From: JBBSDP01 sp038240605
GTDB taxonomy: Bacteria; Planctomycetota; Phycisphaerae; Tepidisphaerales; Tepidisphaeraceae
Assembly: GCA_038240605.1 (NCBI GenBank)
Contig: JBBSDP010000008.1
Location: 1-64,000, forward strand
Length of the DNA: 64,000 nt
Reading direction: 5' to 3'
Both the position numbers and the translations under genes were made by a program. This document shows positions 44,047-51,172 of the stretch, in pieces. The notes below the pieces were generated by a model. The model had not been told where the DNA came from and did no database searches. It saw nothing but the letters and a program-made list of their open reading frames with translations. Each line of letters opens with the position of its first letter. The first letter of the stretch is position 1.

Positions 44047-45336
44047 TCACTGTGGCTTCCCGAATTCCTTCCCCGTGCCGACTTGTTGTCCGTTCTCGTC
44101 ATAGATTTTGATGTCACTCAGGTCGCGCGGCCGTGTGTGCGTGACCTGGGTTTGCGGCTTGAGATTGGGTTCCGGGTCACCGGGTTCGGGGCGTTCGGCG
44201 GGTTGGGCGGTCATGCGCCGGGGCGCGGCGCCGAAATCCTCCGTCCACGCGTTCTCCCATTTCCCCACACCCATCGCGTTCGCCTGTGGGTTCAGCCAGC
44301 CGAGGTGATGTTCCGGGCTGTTGAACAAGTTCCAGAACGCCTCAACTTCCAGGAACGGCCCCATCGTGATGTTCTCGTTGCTCCCCGATTGGTAGCCGGC
44401 ATCGGCCATCCGGCCGAAGGGACTGCGCTGCGACGGCGTCGGTGACCAATGCGAGAAATACCAGAGGTCGATCATTTCCTTGCTGTGCCGGCGGGCGGAT
44501 TGAATCAGACGAGGTTCGAACTCGAGCGGGAGGAGCCCCAGCATTTCCCGGTACGCGTTCACCCGCCGCGCGTGGGCAACCTCGGCGGCGTTCATCGCCG
44601 GCTCGATCGAGCGGTTGAAGGCCGCAATCCGAAGGCTCGACAGATAAAGCCACAGCCCGCGATGCTCCACGTCGACCGGTGGTACGAGCGGCCCGGTCAG
44701 GTAGCCGGCTGCCGTCGCGAGTGGCATGGCCACTGCGTCCGCCGCCCCTTTTTCAAAATTGGCCGAGCCGGAGTTCGCATCGCGCACGTCCGCGCGGTGA
44801 GCGAGCTTCATGCACGCGTCTCGTCGGGCGATCGCCACTGTAACCCGCAAGGCGGGGGCATAGGCCAGGGCCACCCGCGCCTGCGCGGATGTCAGGCGGA
44901 CGTAGTTGCGACGAGCCGCCTGAAGCGATTCGCGCTCCCCGGTGAGGTGGTCGATCGTCTCTCGCGCCTGCTTGCGCAGACCAGCCATCTCCGATTCAGC
45001 GGTGCGCCGCTTAGGAAGATCAGTCGGCGCAGCCTGGGCGGCGGCCAAGACCGTTGCCGCATCGCGGGCGAGGATCTGCGGGACGATTCGGCGCAGCACG
45101 GCGTCCGCCGTATCCCCCGCGCGAGTGAGTTGATCGAGGGCAACGAGCGACGCAAAGGGATCATCGCCGGTGGCGTCCACGGCCAGCGCATCGATTGAAG
45201 CGGAGGCGGAAGGTCCGGTGGCGGCAACCGCGCCGGCCAGACGGATTGGCGGGGCCGCGGCCAGCATCGCGACCGCGATGACCGTCGCCCACGATGCGAG
45301 GTGCGTGCCAGGCATGTTGGTTCGACGTCCAGCCAT
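44047..45336 (-). CDS. Exported CAP-domain (SCP/PR1) protein
   Basis: A 429-residue exported protein. After a signal peptide (ASWATVIAVAMLAAAPPIRLAGA) comes an alanine-rich helical region of about 200 residues, then a CAP domain with RRVNAYREMLGLLPLEFEPRL, SARRHSKEMIDLWYFSHWSP, NENITMG and SPEHHLGWLNPQANAMGVG. The conserved His/Glu pocket residues appear present. Bacterial CAP proteins are associated with envelope or extracellular-matrix functions; biochemical role is open. The C-terminus is Pro/Glu-rich. It is 12 bases downstream of the SGNH hydrolase gene, so probably cotranscribed. Confidence 0.8.
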   Translation of the reverse strand: MAGRRTNMPGTHLASWATVIAVAMLAAAPPIRLAGAVAATGPSASASIDALAVDATGDDPFASLVALDQLTRAGDTADAVLRRIVPQILARDAATVLAAAQAAPTDLPKRRTAESEMAGLRKQARETIDHLTGERESLQAARRNYVRLTSAQARVALAYAPALRVTVAIARRDACMKLAHRADVRDANSGSANFEKGAADAVAMPLATAAGYLTGPLVPPVDVEHRGLWLYLSSLRIAAFNRSIEPAMNAAEVAHARRVNAYREMLGLLPLEFEPRLIQSARRHSKEMIDLWYFSHWSPTPSQRSPFGRMADAGYQSGSNENITMGPFLEVEAFWNLFNSPEHHLGWLNPQANAMGVGKWENAWTEDFGAAPRRMTAQPAERPEPGDPEPNLKPQTQVTHTRPRDLSDIKIYDENGQQVGTGKEFGKPQ

Positions 45337-45348
45337 CGGCCCGATCCA

Positions 45349-46557
45349 TCAATTGGCCACGAACTGCATGATGCGTGCGGCGTGACCGGCGCTCTGGGTC
45401 TCGCTGTCGGTCCGCAGCCTCAATGTGTGATGTCCCGGCTTCAGATCGGTCGCAAACATCACAGTGCGCGGATAGTGGAGGCCGGCGCTGAATGCATGGT
45501 AAAGATTAACGGTTCCGAACGGCCCGCCATCCACGCTGGCCCGCACCTGCCCCGCATCCGGTCCGGCGACGACGTATGCGCCGACGGCCGACCCATCGAA
45601 ATCCAGAGTCAGTTCCGCGCCAGGCTCGGTTGCGCTCAGCATGGGCATGGAGGTGAAGCGATCGCGCTTGCCGCCTGGGAGGTGCGCCCAGTCCGGGACG
45701 CCCAGCGTCCAGCCGCTGACCACTTTTGCCTTGGCGAGATCGATGAACCGCCCGCGTTCGTAGTTGAGCGGATCGAGCGGATCGGGCATGGCGCAGGGCG
45801 TGATCGCCGAGCCCGCCGCCGGGTGGATCCACATCCGACTGAACAGGTCATCGATCATGCTCGCGCAAATGCTGTTCCCGCGCGGTGCGGGATGCACGCC
45901 GCCGTACTGTTCCCAGGTCAATGACCCCTTATTGATCTCCCCCGCGATCTCTTTGGCGAGGTTGATCGTCGGCACGTCGTAGTGACTCGCGACGGCTTCA
46001 TGCGCTTCGCTCGTGAGCGGCGTCTTTCCATCGCTCAGCATGCGGAGCATTGCTTCGTTGACGAAAAACGTGACGACGATGTCAACATTGGGGTTGAGCC
46101 GTCGTGCGTGGCGGATGATTCCCTCCATCCCGCGGATACATTCCTCGCGCGTGTGGTGGGCGTCCTGGTCATCGTTGACCGCGAACTCGATGAAGAGCAG
46201 GTCCACCGGCCCCACGTCCGACGCGAGCCGGAAGGCGCCCGTCGTCGAACAGGTGGAGGCGATGCCGGCGTCGATGAACTTGAATTCGGTCTCCGCGAAG
46301 CGTCGCTTCAGGATCTGGCAGACCATGGGCCGGTACCCGTTCATCTCGGTGATCGATCCGCCGATGAACGCGACGGTCCCCTTCTTCGTGCCAATGAAGG
46401 TGAGCCGGGAGTTGTTGAAGTTTCCGCGTTCCTGAACGTTGTCCCCGAAATCCCTGCTCCGCTCCTTCGCCGAGGCGCAACTGCCTCCGAGGGCACCCGC
46501 CAGCAGCGTCAGGAGAAGGCAGAACGGAATTCCCTGCAATAAGCGATCCGAAATCAT
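45349..46557 (-). CDS. Exported SGNH/GDSL-type hydrolase
   Basis: A 402-residue exported esterase-like protein. Signal peptide IPFCLLLTLLAGALGGSCASA includes a possible lipobox. SGNH blocks: FIGGSITEMNGYRP (nucleophile Ser), the glycine region, FAVNDDQDAHHTREE (block III Asn) and GGVHPAPRG (block V His). A C-terminal beta-sandwich follows (GAELTLDFDGSAVGAYVVAGP, PGHHTLRLRT), as in carbohydrate esterases that remove acetyl groups. GGAGG seven bases before ATG 46557 fixes the start. Likely cotranscribed with the CAP gene; AT-rich promoter DNA lies upstream. Confidence 0.85.
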   Translation of the reverse strand: MISDRLLQGIPFCLLLTLLAGALGGSCASAKERSRDFGDNVQERGNFNNSRLTFIGTKKGTVAFIGGSITEMNGYRPMVCQILKRRFAETEFKFIDAGIASTCSTTGAFRLASDVGPVDLLFIEFAVNDDQDAHHTREECIRGMEGIIRHARRLNPNVDIVVTFFVNEAMLRMLSDGKTPLTSEAHEAVASHYDVPTINLAKEIAGEINKGSLTWEQYGGVHPAPRGNSICASMIDDLFSRMWIHPAAGSAITPCAMPDPLDPLNYERGRFIDLAKAKVVSGWTLGVPDWAHLPGGKRDRFTSMPMLSATEPGAELTLDFDGSAVGAYVVAGPDAGQVRASVDGGPFGTVNLYHAFSAGLHYPRTVMFATDLKPGHHTLRLRTDSETQSAGHAARIMQFVAN

Positions 46558-46639
46558 GAAAACGCCTCCGCACCGGTGTCGCTGATCCGTAAAGCATACC
46601 TTCGCGCATCCCGCCGCGCTCATCGTTCAACAACTGGGT

Positions 46640-46712
46640 GACTCATTTTGAAAACTTTTCCGGGCATATTTTTTAATATCGTGTGACTTGTGAATATTGT
46701 GTGGCATATTCA
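46640..46712. promoter_or_regulatory. AT-rich divergent promoter region
   Basis: The stretch between the SGNH hydrolase and transglutaminase-like genes is unusually AT-rich for this window (TTGAAA at 46648, TAATAT at 46674). GGCATATT occurs twice exactly 40 bases apart (46663 and 46703), a possible operator pair. Precise -35/-10 assignment was not possible. Confidence 0.35.
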
Positions 46713-46774
46713 AGCCGGCGTCGGTAACTTCTCGCACCGATCGACAAATCGAGAATTCTTTGGAGGCCGGATCA

Positions 46775-47839
46775 ATGCGTTCATCCATTCATCTCCTGTC
46801 GTTTCTTCCGTTTCTGATGTTCGCCTGTACAGCCAATGCGGCTGAATCCGCGGAGGCGACGTTTCGCGTCAACCACGCCTTGACGGTGAAGGAGATCCCC
46901 GCCGGCACGCACCGCGTCCGCGTCTGGTTCTGGCTACCGGAAGATGATGATTGCCAGCGCGTGCTCGATCTGAACGTGACCGAGGCGCCCGCTGGCTACC
47001 AGATCACGCGCGATGCGACCTACGGTCATCGTTACTTGTATGCCGAGCTGACCGACTCCTCGGCCACCTCCGCGCGGATCTCGACGGACCTGCTCATCCG
47101 TCGCAAGAGCATCTCGATTGCGCCCGATGCCGGCGCCGCCGCGCCGTTGACCGAAACGCACCGCGTCGAGTTCGCCGAATATCTGCGCCGCGACGTGCCG
47201 AACATGGTGGTCGACGATCGGATCGTCAAGCTGGCTACCGAGATCTGCGGCAGCGAGACCAACGAGGTCAAGCAGGCACGGCTCCTGTTCGACTGGGTCG
47301 CCGATCACACGCACCATTACTCGAAGCCGGGCGCTCCCAAATCATCGGGGAAGGGATCGGTGGACTATTGCCTGGCGAACCAGGGTGGCGGCTGCACCGA
47401 CCAGCACGCGCTGTTCATCGCCCTGGCCCGCGCCCGCGGCATCCCGACGCGCCTCCAGTTCGGAACGTTGCTGAAAGTGGCCAACGAGGGGAAAGTGATG
47501 GACCCCGGTTACCGCTGCTGGGTGCAGTATTTCGTTCCCAATTTCGGGTGGGTCCCCATGGACATTTCCGCCGCCGACACCAATCCCACCCGGCGTGACT
47601 TTTACTTCAGCGGCCTGGACGAACGGCGAATCCGTTTCTCAGAGGGTCGTAATCTGGACCTGACCCCCCGGCAGGACGGACCGCGACTTAACTTGTTTAT
47701 CAGTGCCTATGTGGAGGTGGACGGTAAGCCGTTTCCCGGCTTTCAGCGGGTCCTGAAATATACGGAAATCAAGCCGCAGCTCACTCAAGCGGCCGCCGCT
47801 GACGGATCGGCAGCCCGGCCCGCGGCGCTGGTCCGTTAA
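46775..47839 (+). CDS. Exported transglutaminase-like protein with altered catalytic histidine
   Basis: A 354-residue exported protein with a signal peptide (IHLLSFLPFLMFACTANA). The transglutaminase-like core has Cys207 in QGGGCTDQHALFIALARARGIPTR and Asp263 in GWVPMDISAAD. At the place of the catalytic histidine, usually His-Cys-Trp, the sequence is GYRCWVQYF: Arg247, codon CGC at 47513-47515, one base from CAC. Catalysis by the usual Cys-His-Asp triad is therefore doubtful. TGGAGG eight bases before ATG 46775 supports the start. Confidence 0.82.
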   Translation: MRSSIHLLSFLPFLMFACTANAAESAEATFRVNHALTVKEIPAGTHRVRVWFWLPEDDDCQRVLDLNVTEAPAGYQITRDATYGHRYLYAELTDSSATSARISTDLLIRRKSISIAPDAGAAAPLTETHRVEFAEYLRRDVPNMVVDDRIVKLATEICGSETNEVKQARLLFDWVADHTHHYSKPGAPKSSGKGSVDYCLANQGGGCTDQHALFIALARARGIPTRLQFGTLLKVANEGKVMDPGYRCWVQYFVPNFGWVPMDISAADTNPTRRDFYFSGLDERRIRFSEGRNLDLTPRQDGPRLNLFISAYVEVDGKPFPGFQRVLKYTEIKPQLTQAAAADGSAARPAALVR

Positions 47840-47915
47840 TTCATCGCGGCGATTTGCCCGCCGGGAAGTCGTATTGGATATCCACTCCAGACCAGACGTG
47901 AGGAGTGGGTTTCCG

Positions 47916-48533
47916 ATGGAGTTGTTACCGAGTCTACTAGCGGATATCGCGGGGTTCTGCGCGCTTCCCTCTGCCGAACCGGCAGCGGTGGACCGACGCA
48001 AACACGTGCGATTTCCCGTGGCCGCGCGAGCCACTATCTCATCGCTGAGCCGGGGGCTCGACGCGATTGAACAGGTGATCATCTTACGCGACATGTCGAT
48101 TTCCGGGCTCGGACTGCTCTGCCCGGAGCCCATGGAGTCTGGCGAAGAATTCGTCATCCAGTTCTCCGGCGAACATGGTCTGCCGGCACGCATCCTCTGC
48201 AAAGCGCAACGTTGCGAGCCGGGCGGAATGGGCGGTGCACAGTTCATTGTCGGCGCAACCTTCGAGCTGGTCATTCACCCCGCACAGCCGGAAGATGCCG
48301 ACCGCGGGTCCGACAGTCCCGCCGAACTGGCCTTCGCGTGGGCAAAAGAATGCCTCTTCGAGCAAAAGGTCGATGGGACGATCCCGAGCGAAACCGGCGG
48401 CGCCAGCGATGACCGCAACGTCGGATTCCTGACCACCATCCGGTTGACGCTTCAATCCCTGTTGCAGCGGTCGGGGCGTCGCTGGCTCAGCATCAATCAG
48501 GACTTTGCCGACGAGACGACCCGCACCGCTTAA
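47916..48533 (+). CDS. PilZ domain protein
   Basis: A 205-residue protein with an N-terminal PilZ domain: RRKHVRFPVAARATI carries the RxxxR-type c-di-GMP motif in the form DRRKHVRFP and DMSISGLGLL matches the DxSxxG motif. It probably responds to cyclic di-GMP. The C-terminal 70 residues are not recognised. Start ATG 47916 has GAGGAG about ten bases upstream. coaB follows 47 bases downstream on the same strand. Confidence 0.82.
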   Translation: MELLPSLLADIAGFCALPSAEPAAVDRRKHVRFPVAARATISSLSRGLDAIEQVIILRDMSISGLGLLCPEPMESGEEFVIQFSGEHGLPARILCKAQRCEPGGMGGAQFIVGATFELVIHPAQPEDADRGSDSPAELAFAWAKECLFEQKVDGTIPSETGGASDDRNVGFLTTIRLTLQSLLQRSGRRWLSINQDFADETTRTA

Positions 48534-48580
48534 AGCCCGTCGCCCTTTTCATGCGGCGCGGCATGCAGGATGATCGAGCC

Positions 48581-49207
48581 ATGCGTGTCCTGATCACCGC
48601 CGGCCCGACATACGAACCGATCGACGCCGTGCGCTACCTGGGCAATCGCAGCAGCGGACGCATCGGCGCGGACCTGGCCGAGGCGGCGCGGCGCGCCGGC
48701 CATACCCCCAGCCTGATCGTCGGTCCCATCACCGCGGAGATGCCGGCGGGTGTTCTCCTCCAGCGCGTCCAGACCGCGGCGGAGATGCAGGCTGCGGTCC
48801 TGGGCGAATTCCCCAAATACGACCTGCTGATCATGGCGGCGGCGGTCGCCGATTACCGGCCCGTGTCGGTCAGCGCCGGCAAGATCGGCCGTGCCGATGG
48901 CCGGCTGGTCATCGAGTGCGAAGCGACGGAGGACATCGTCGCCGCGGCGAGCCGCATCAAGCGCCCCGACCAGCGCACGATCGGATTCAGTCTCGAATCA
49001 CGTGGGAACGTCACACGATCTCACGAGAAGCTGCGCCGCAAGGGCCTGGATCTGATCGTCTACAACCCCATCGACACGATGAGCAGTCGCTTGATCGAAG
49101 CGGTCCTGATCTACCCCGATGGTCGCGAGGAAGCCCTCCCCAAACAGCCCAAGTCAACGTTCGCGGACATCCTGCTCCAGCGCGTCGCATCACTGTTCCA
49201 GTCCTGA
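48581..49207 (+). CDS. coaB: Phosphopantothenate-cysteine ligase (stand-alone CoaB)
   Basis: A 208-residue ligase of coenzyme A synthesis that joins 4'-phosphopantothenate and cysteine. Motifs: VLITAGPTYEPIDAVRYLGNRSSG, MAAAVADYRP, KIG-type substrate lysine in SAGKIGR, IGFSLES and VYNPI. In most bacteria it is fused to the decarboxylase CoaC; here the decarboxylase half is absent and must be encoded elsewhere. Start at 48581 (MRVLITAGPT) has AGGA upstream; an in-frame ATG at 48551 is less likely. Confidence 0.9.
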   Translation: MRVLITAGPTYEPIDAVRYLGNRSSGRIGADLAEAARRAGHTPSLIVGPITAEMPAGVLLQRVQTAAEMQAAVLGEFPKYDLLIMAAAVADYRPVSVSAGKIGRADGRLVIECEATEDIVAAASRIKRPDQRTIGFSLESRGNVTRSHEKLRRKGLDLIVYNPIDTMSSRLIEAVLIYPDGREEALPKQPKSTFADILLQRVASLFQS

Positions 49208-49275
49208 CGCATCGATATTCAGACAAGCGAGCAACGGGAGATCCGCGCTCCTGCGCGCGCAATACACCTTTCGTT

Positions 49276-49300
49276 GGAATTTCATTCCGGTGTGCGTATC
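49276..49300 (+). promoter_or_regulatory. Possible ECF-type promoter or operator before the third sigma gene
   Basis: GGAAT (49276-49280) and CGTATC (49295-49300) are 14 bases apart, in the style of ECF promoters, 18 bases before the sigma start. GGAATTTCATTCC is also a perfect inverted repeat with a 3-base centre. Autoregulation is conceivable. Confidence 0.3.
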
Positions 49301-49317
49301 GTGGGCATCAGCCCGGC

Positions 49318-49860
49318 ATGAAACCCTCCGCCGAACATTTCGAGAAGCTCGCGCTCGAGCAGATGGACGTGCTCTATCGGGTGGCGTGCCGGCTCACCCG
49401 CGATCCCGAGCGGGCGGGCGACCTGCTCCAGGAGACATACTTGCGGGCCCTGCGCGGCCGCGAAGGGTTCGACCTTCAGGCACACGGCATCCGCCCGTGG
49501 CTCATCCGAATCATGCACAACCTTCAGATCAACCAGGCGGAGCATGAGTCGCGGCAGCCCACGACGGTAGAGCCCGAATCGCTGGAGACTTCCAGCCTCG
49601 CCGCGGCTGGGGACCTGCTTATCGGGCGTGACAACCTCGAGCAGATGGACGATCGGCTCGTTCACGCGCTGCATGAGCTGCCGTCGGACTACCAGGTCGT
49701 CATGCTCCTCTGGGCGGTCGAGGAGTTTTCGTACAAGGAGATCGCCGAATCGCTACAGATTCCCATCGGCACTGTCATGAGCCGTCTGCACCGCGCCCGG
49801 CGACGCCTGGCCGATGCCCTCCGCACCGTGGCCGATTCCAGGGGGATGATCGGGGAATAG
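49318..49860 (+). CDS. ECF sigma factor paralog
   Basis: A 180-residue sigma factor very like the one at 28313-28852: RDPERAGDLLQETYLRALRG in region 2, IRPWLIRIMHNLQINQAEHE, and IAESLQIPIGTVMSRLHRARR in region 4. Start ATG 49318 (MKPSAEHFEKL). The next gene, 62 bases on, encodes a single-helix membrane protein that is a plausible anti-sigma partner, unlike the paralog, which has none next to it. Confidence 0.88.
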   Translation: MKPSAEHFEKLALEQMDVLYRVACRLTRDPERAGDLLQETYLRALRGREGFDLQAHGIRPWLIRIMHNLQINQAEHESRQPTTVEPESLETSSLAAAGDLLIGRDNLEQMDDRLVHALHELPSDYQVVMLLWAVEEFSYKEIAESLQIPIGTVMSRLHRARRRLADALRTVADSRGMIGE

Positions 49861-49922
49861 GCACCTGCACCCGGTGGTTCCGTTCTCATAGAGACTCAGA
49901 CGGACGGGCGCACCCGATCGCA

Positions 49923-50696
49923 ATGTTTGACGTTATGCCAACCGACCCCGAAGAATCCTTTGACGATCCCGAGTTGAAAGCGGCGGTGCGCCGCGTCTGG
50001 GGCGGAAAGCCGACACCCGAATCCGTGCGCCGGCGCCTGGAAGCGTCCACCACCGGCCTCGCGCGCGACAGCGCAATGACAATCCGGCCGCGGTACGTCT
50101 GGGCGGCGGCGGCGCTGGTGGTGATTGCGGTCGGGCTGATCGCGCTGAAGTTGAACGGCATCGTCCCGGTCGGGCCGGGTCCACAAGCCGCGGCGGCAGC
50201 CGCACCGCTCCCCGCCACGCTTGCCTCTGACCTGGTCGCACGTCACGACGGGTGCGCCCGCGCCGCCGATCATCACATGCCCGGCGTGGCCCGTGACGAT
50301 TTCGCGCGCATCGCCAGCGATTTGAAATGGCGGCTCGGTCTGCCGGTCATGGCCGGTCCCATCAAGGAAGACCAGTGGACCTTCGCCGGGGCCTCGATCT
50401 GCCCGGTGGGATCCTTCAAGTCCGCCCACCTGATGTTCAAGGGACCGCACCATCAAGCCGTCTCGGTCTTCTCGCTGACCGGTGCCGCATTGCCCTCGGG
50501 CGTCGACGGGCGCGCTTACGAGGCCGACCGCTCCGGCCATCCCATCGCCGGCTTCATGCACGATGGCAGCTTTTACTGCGTGGTCGGAAGCGACCCCACC
50601 GGCTCCCTCTCGCTCAAGGAGGTGCGCACGTTCCGCGACGAACTCGCGCCTCAGATCGACATCCCCCGCCCCACCGTCGCCTCCGCCGAGCATTGA
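49923..50696 (+). CDS. Single-helix membrane protein, putative anti-sigma factor
   Basis: A 257-residue protein with a 50-residue acidic/basic cytoplasmic N-terminus, one membrane helix (YVWAAAALVVIAVGLIALKL) and an extracytoplasmic domain with HDGCARAADHHMPGVARDDF and GASICPVGSFKSAHLMFKGP. No zinc anti-sigma motif is seen. The position directly after an ECF sigma gene and the topology suggest an anti-sigma or signal-sensing role; this is inference. Start at 49923; ATG 49935 (MPTDPEES) is an alternative. Confidence 0.6.
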   Translation: MFDVMPTDPEESFDDPELKAAVRRVWGGKPTPESVRRRLEASTTGLARDSAMTIRPRYVWAAAALVVIAVGLIALKLNGIVPVGPGPQAAAAAAPLPATLASDLVARHDGCARAADHHMPGVARDDFARIASDLKWRLGLPVMAGPIKEDQWTFAGASICPVGSFKSAHLMFKGPHHQAVSVFSLTGAALPSGVDGRAYEADRSGHPIAGFMHDGSFYCVVGSDPTGSLSLKEVRTFRDELAPQIDIPRPTVASAEH

Positions 50697-50905
50697 ACGG
50701 AACCCGATCCTCATTCATTGACCAACGCGAGGGGGACCCACGGGGCATGAAATGGATGCATTTTTGTAAGTCCTGATCCCGCCGCAAATTTTTATACATA
50801 TTATAGAGGAACCCCGCGCGCTGGGGATGGATTGAGCGCGATGCCGGGAAATGGTCGTAGAGAACACTGAGCTGCACAGAGATTAGTGAGGAATGATCGA
50901 GGATT

Positions 50906-50957
50906 CTTCTCTTCTCTGTGGTCTCGGTGCCGCCCTATGGGCTCTGTGACTTTTTTA
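50906..50957. repeat. CTCTGTG-type interspersed repeat, degenerate
   Basis: TTCTCTGTGGTCTCGGTGCC and GGGCTCTGTGAC are imperfect tandem forms of CTCTGTG(G), a pattern I associate with short interspersed repeats in environmental bacterial genomes. Here it is a single degenerate block ending in a T6 run. Confidence 0.45.
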
Positions 50958-50959
50958 CC

Positions 50960-51082
50960 TTTGCGCGACATGTCGCGCAAACGTCGCGCGGCGCCAATCG
51001 CATAGCCTCTGTTCCTCGCAACGGTTACGTTTTTGGCGCGACCGCGCGACATGATAAAAACGTCGCGCGATGTCGCGCGACA
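50960..51082. repeat. Cluster of CGCGCGAC/GTCGCGCG palindromes upstream of lepB
   Basis: A perfect 22-base palindrome (TTTGCGCGACA plus its complement, 50960-50981), an inverted repeat CGCGCGAC (51043-51050)/GTCGCGCG (51062-51069) with an 11-base loop, and a perfect 12-base palindrome TGTCGCGCGACA (51071-51082). The core octamer occurs at least five more or less intact times in about 120 bases, which suggests a protein-binding array. Confidence 0.7.
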
Positions 51083-51159
51083 GGATGACGACACCCCCGC
51101 TTCGCGTGGATCGATGTCCCAGGCTCGCCGTGAACCTTTCCGCGGATAAGGGGATCGCA

Positions 51160-51165
51160 TACGAT
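51160..51165 (+). promoter_or_regulatory. -10-like TACGAT before lepB
   Basis: TACGAT ends seven bases before ATG 51173; there is no Shine-Dalgarno. Confidence 0.4.
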
Positions 51166-51172
51166 TCGTCCC

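Larger units (their letters stand above)
50697..51172. other. 476-base intergenic region with two kinds of repeats
   Basis: No gene is seen here. The first part is AT-richer (TTTTTATACATATTATAGAGG near 50790-50810 in adjacent blocks), then a CTCTGTG-type repeat, then a cluster of CGCGCGAC palindromes, and finally a -10 hexamer next to the lepB start. Confidence 0.6.

Noticed and set aside
50960..51082. parS or cyanobacterial HIP1-like site
   Set aside because: The core (T)GTCGCGCGAC differs from the parS consensus TGTTTCACGTGAAACA and from GCGATCGC; its nature is left open.
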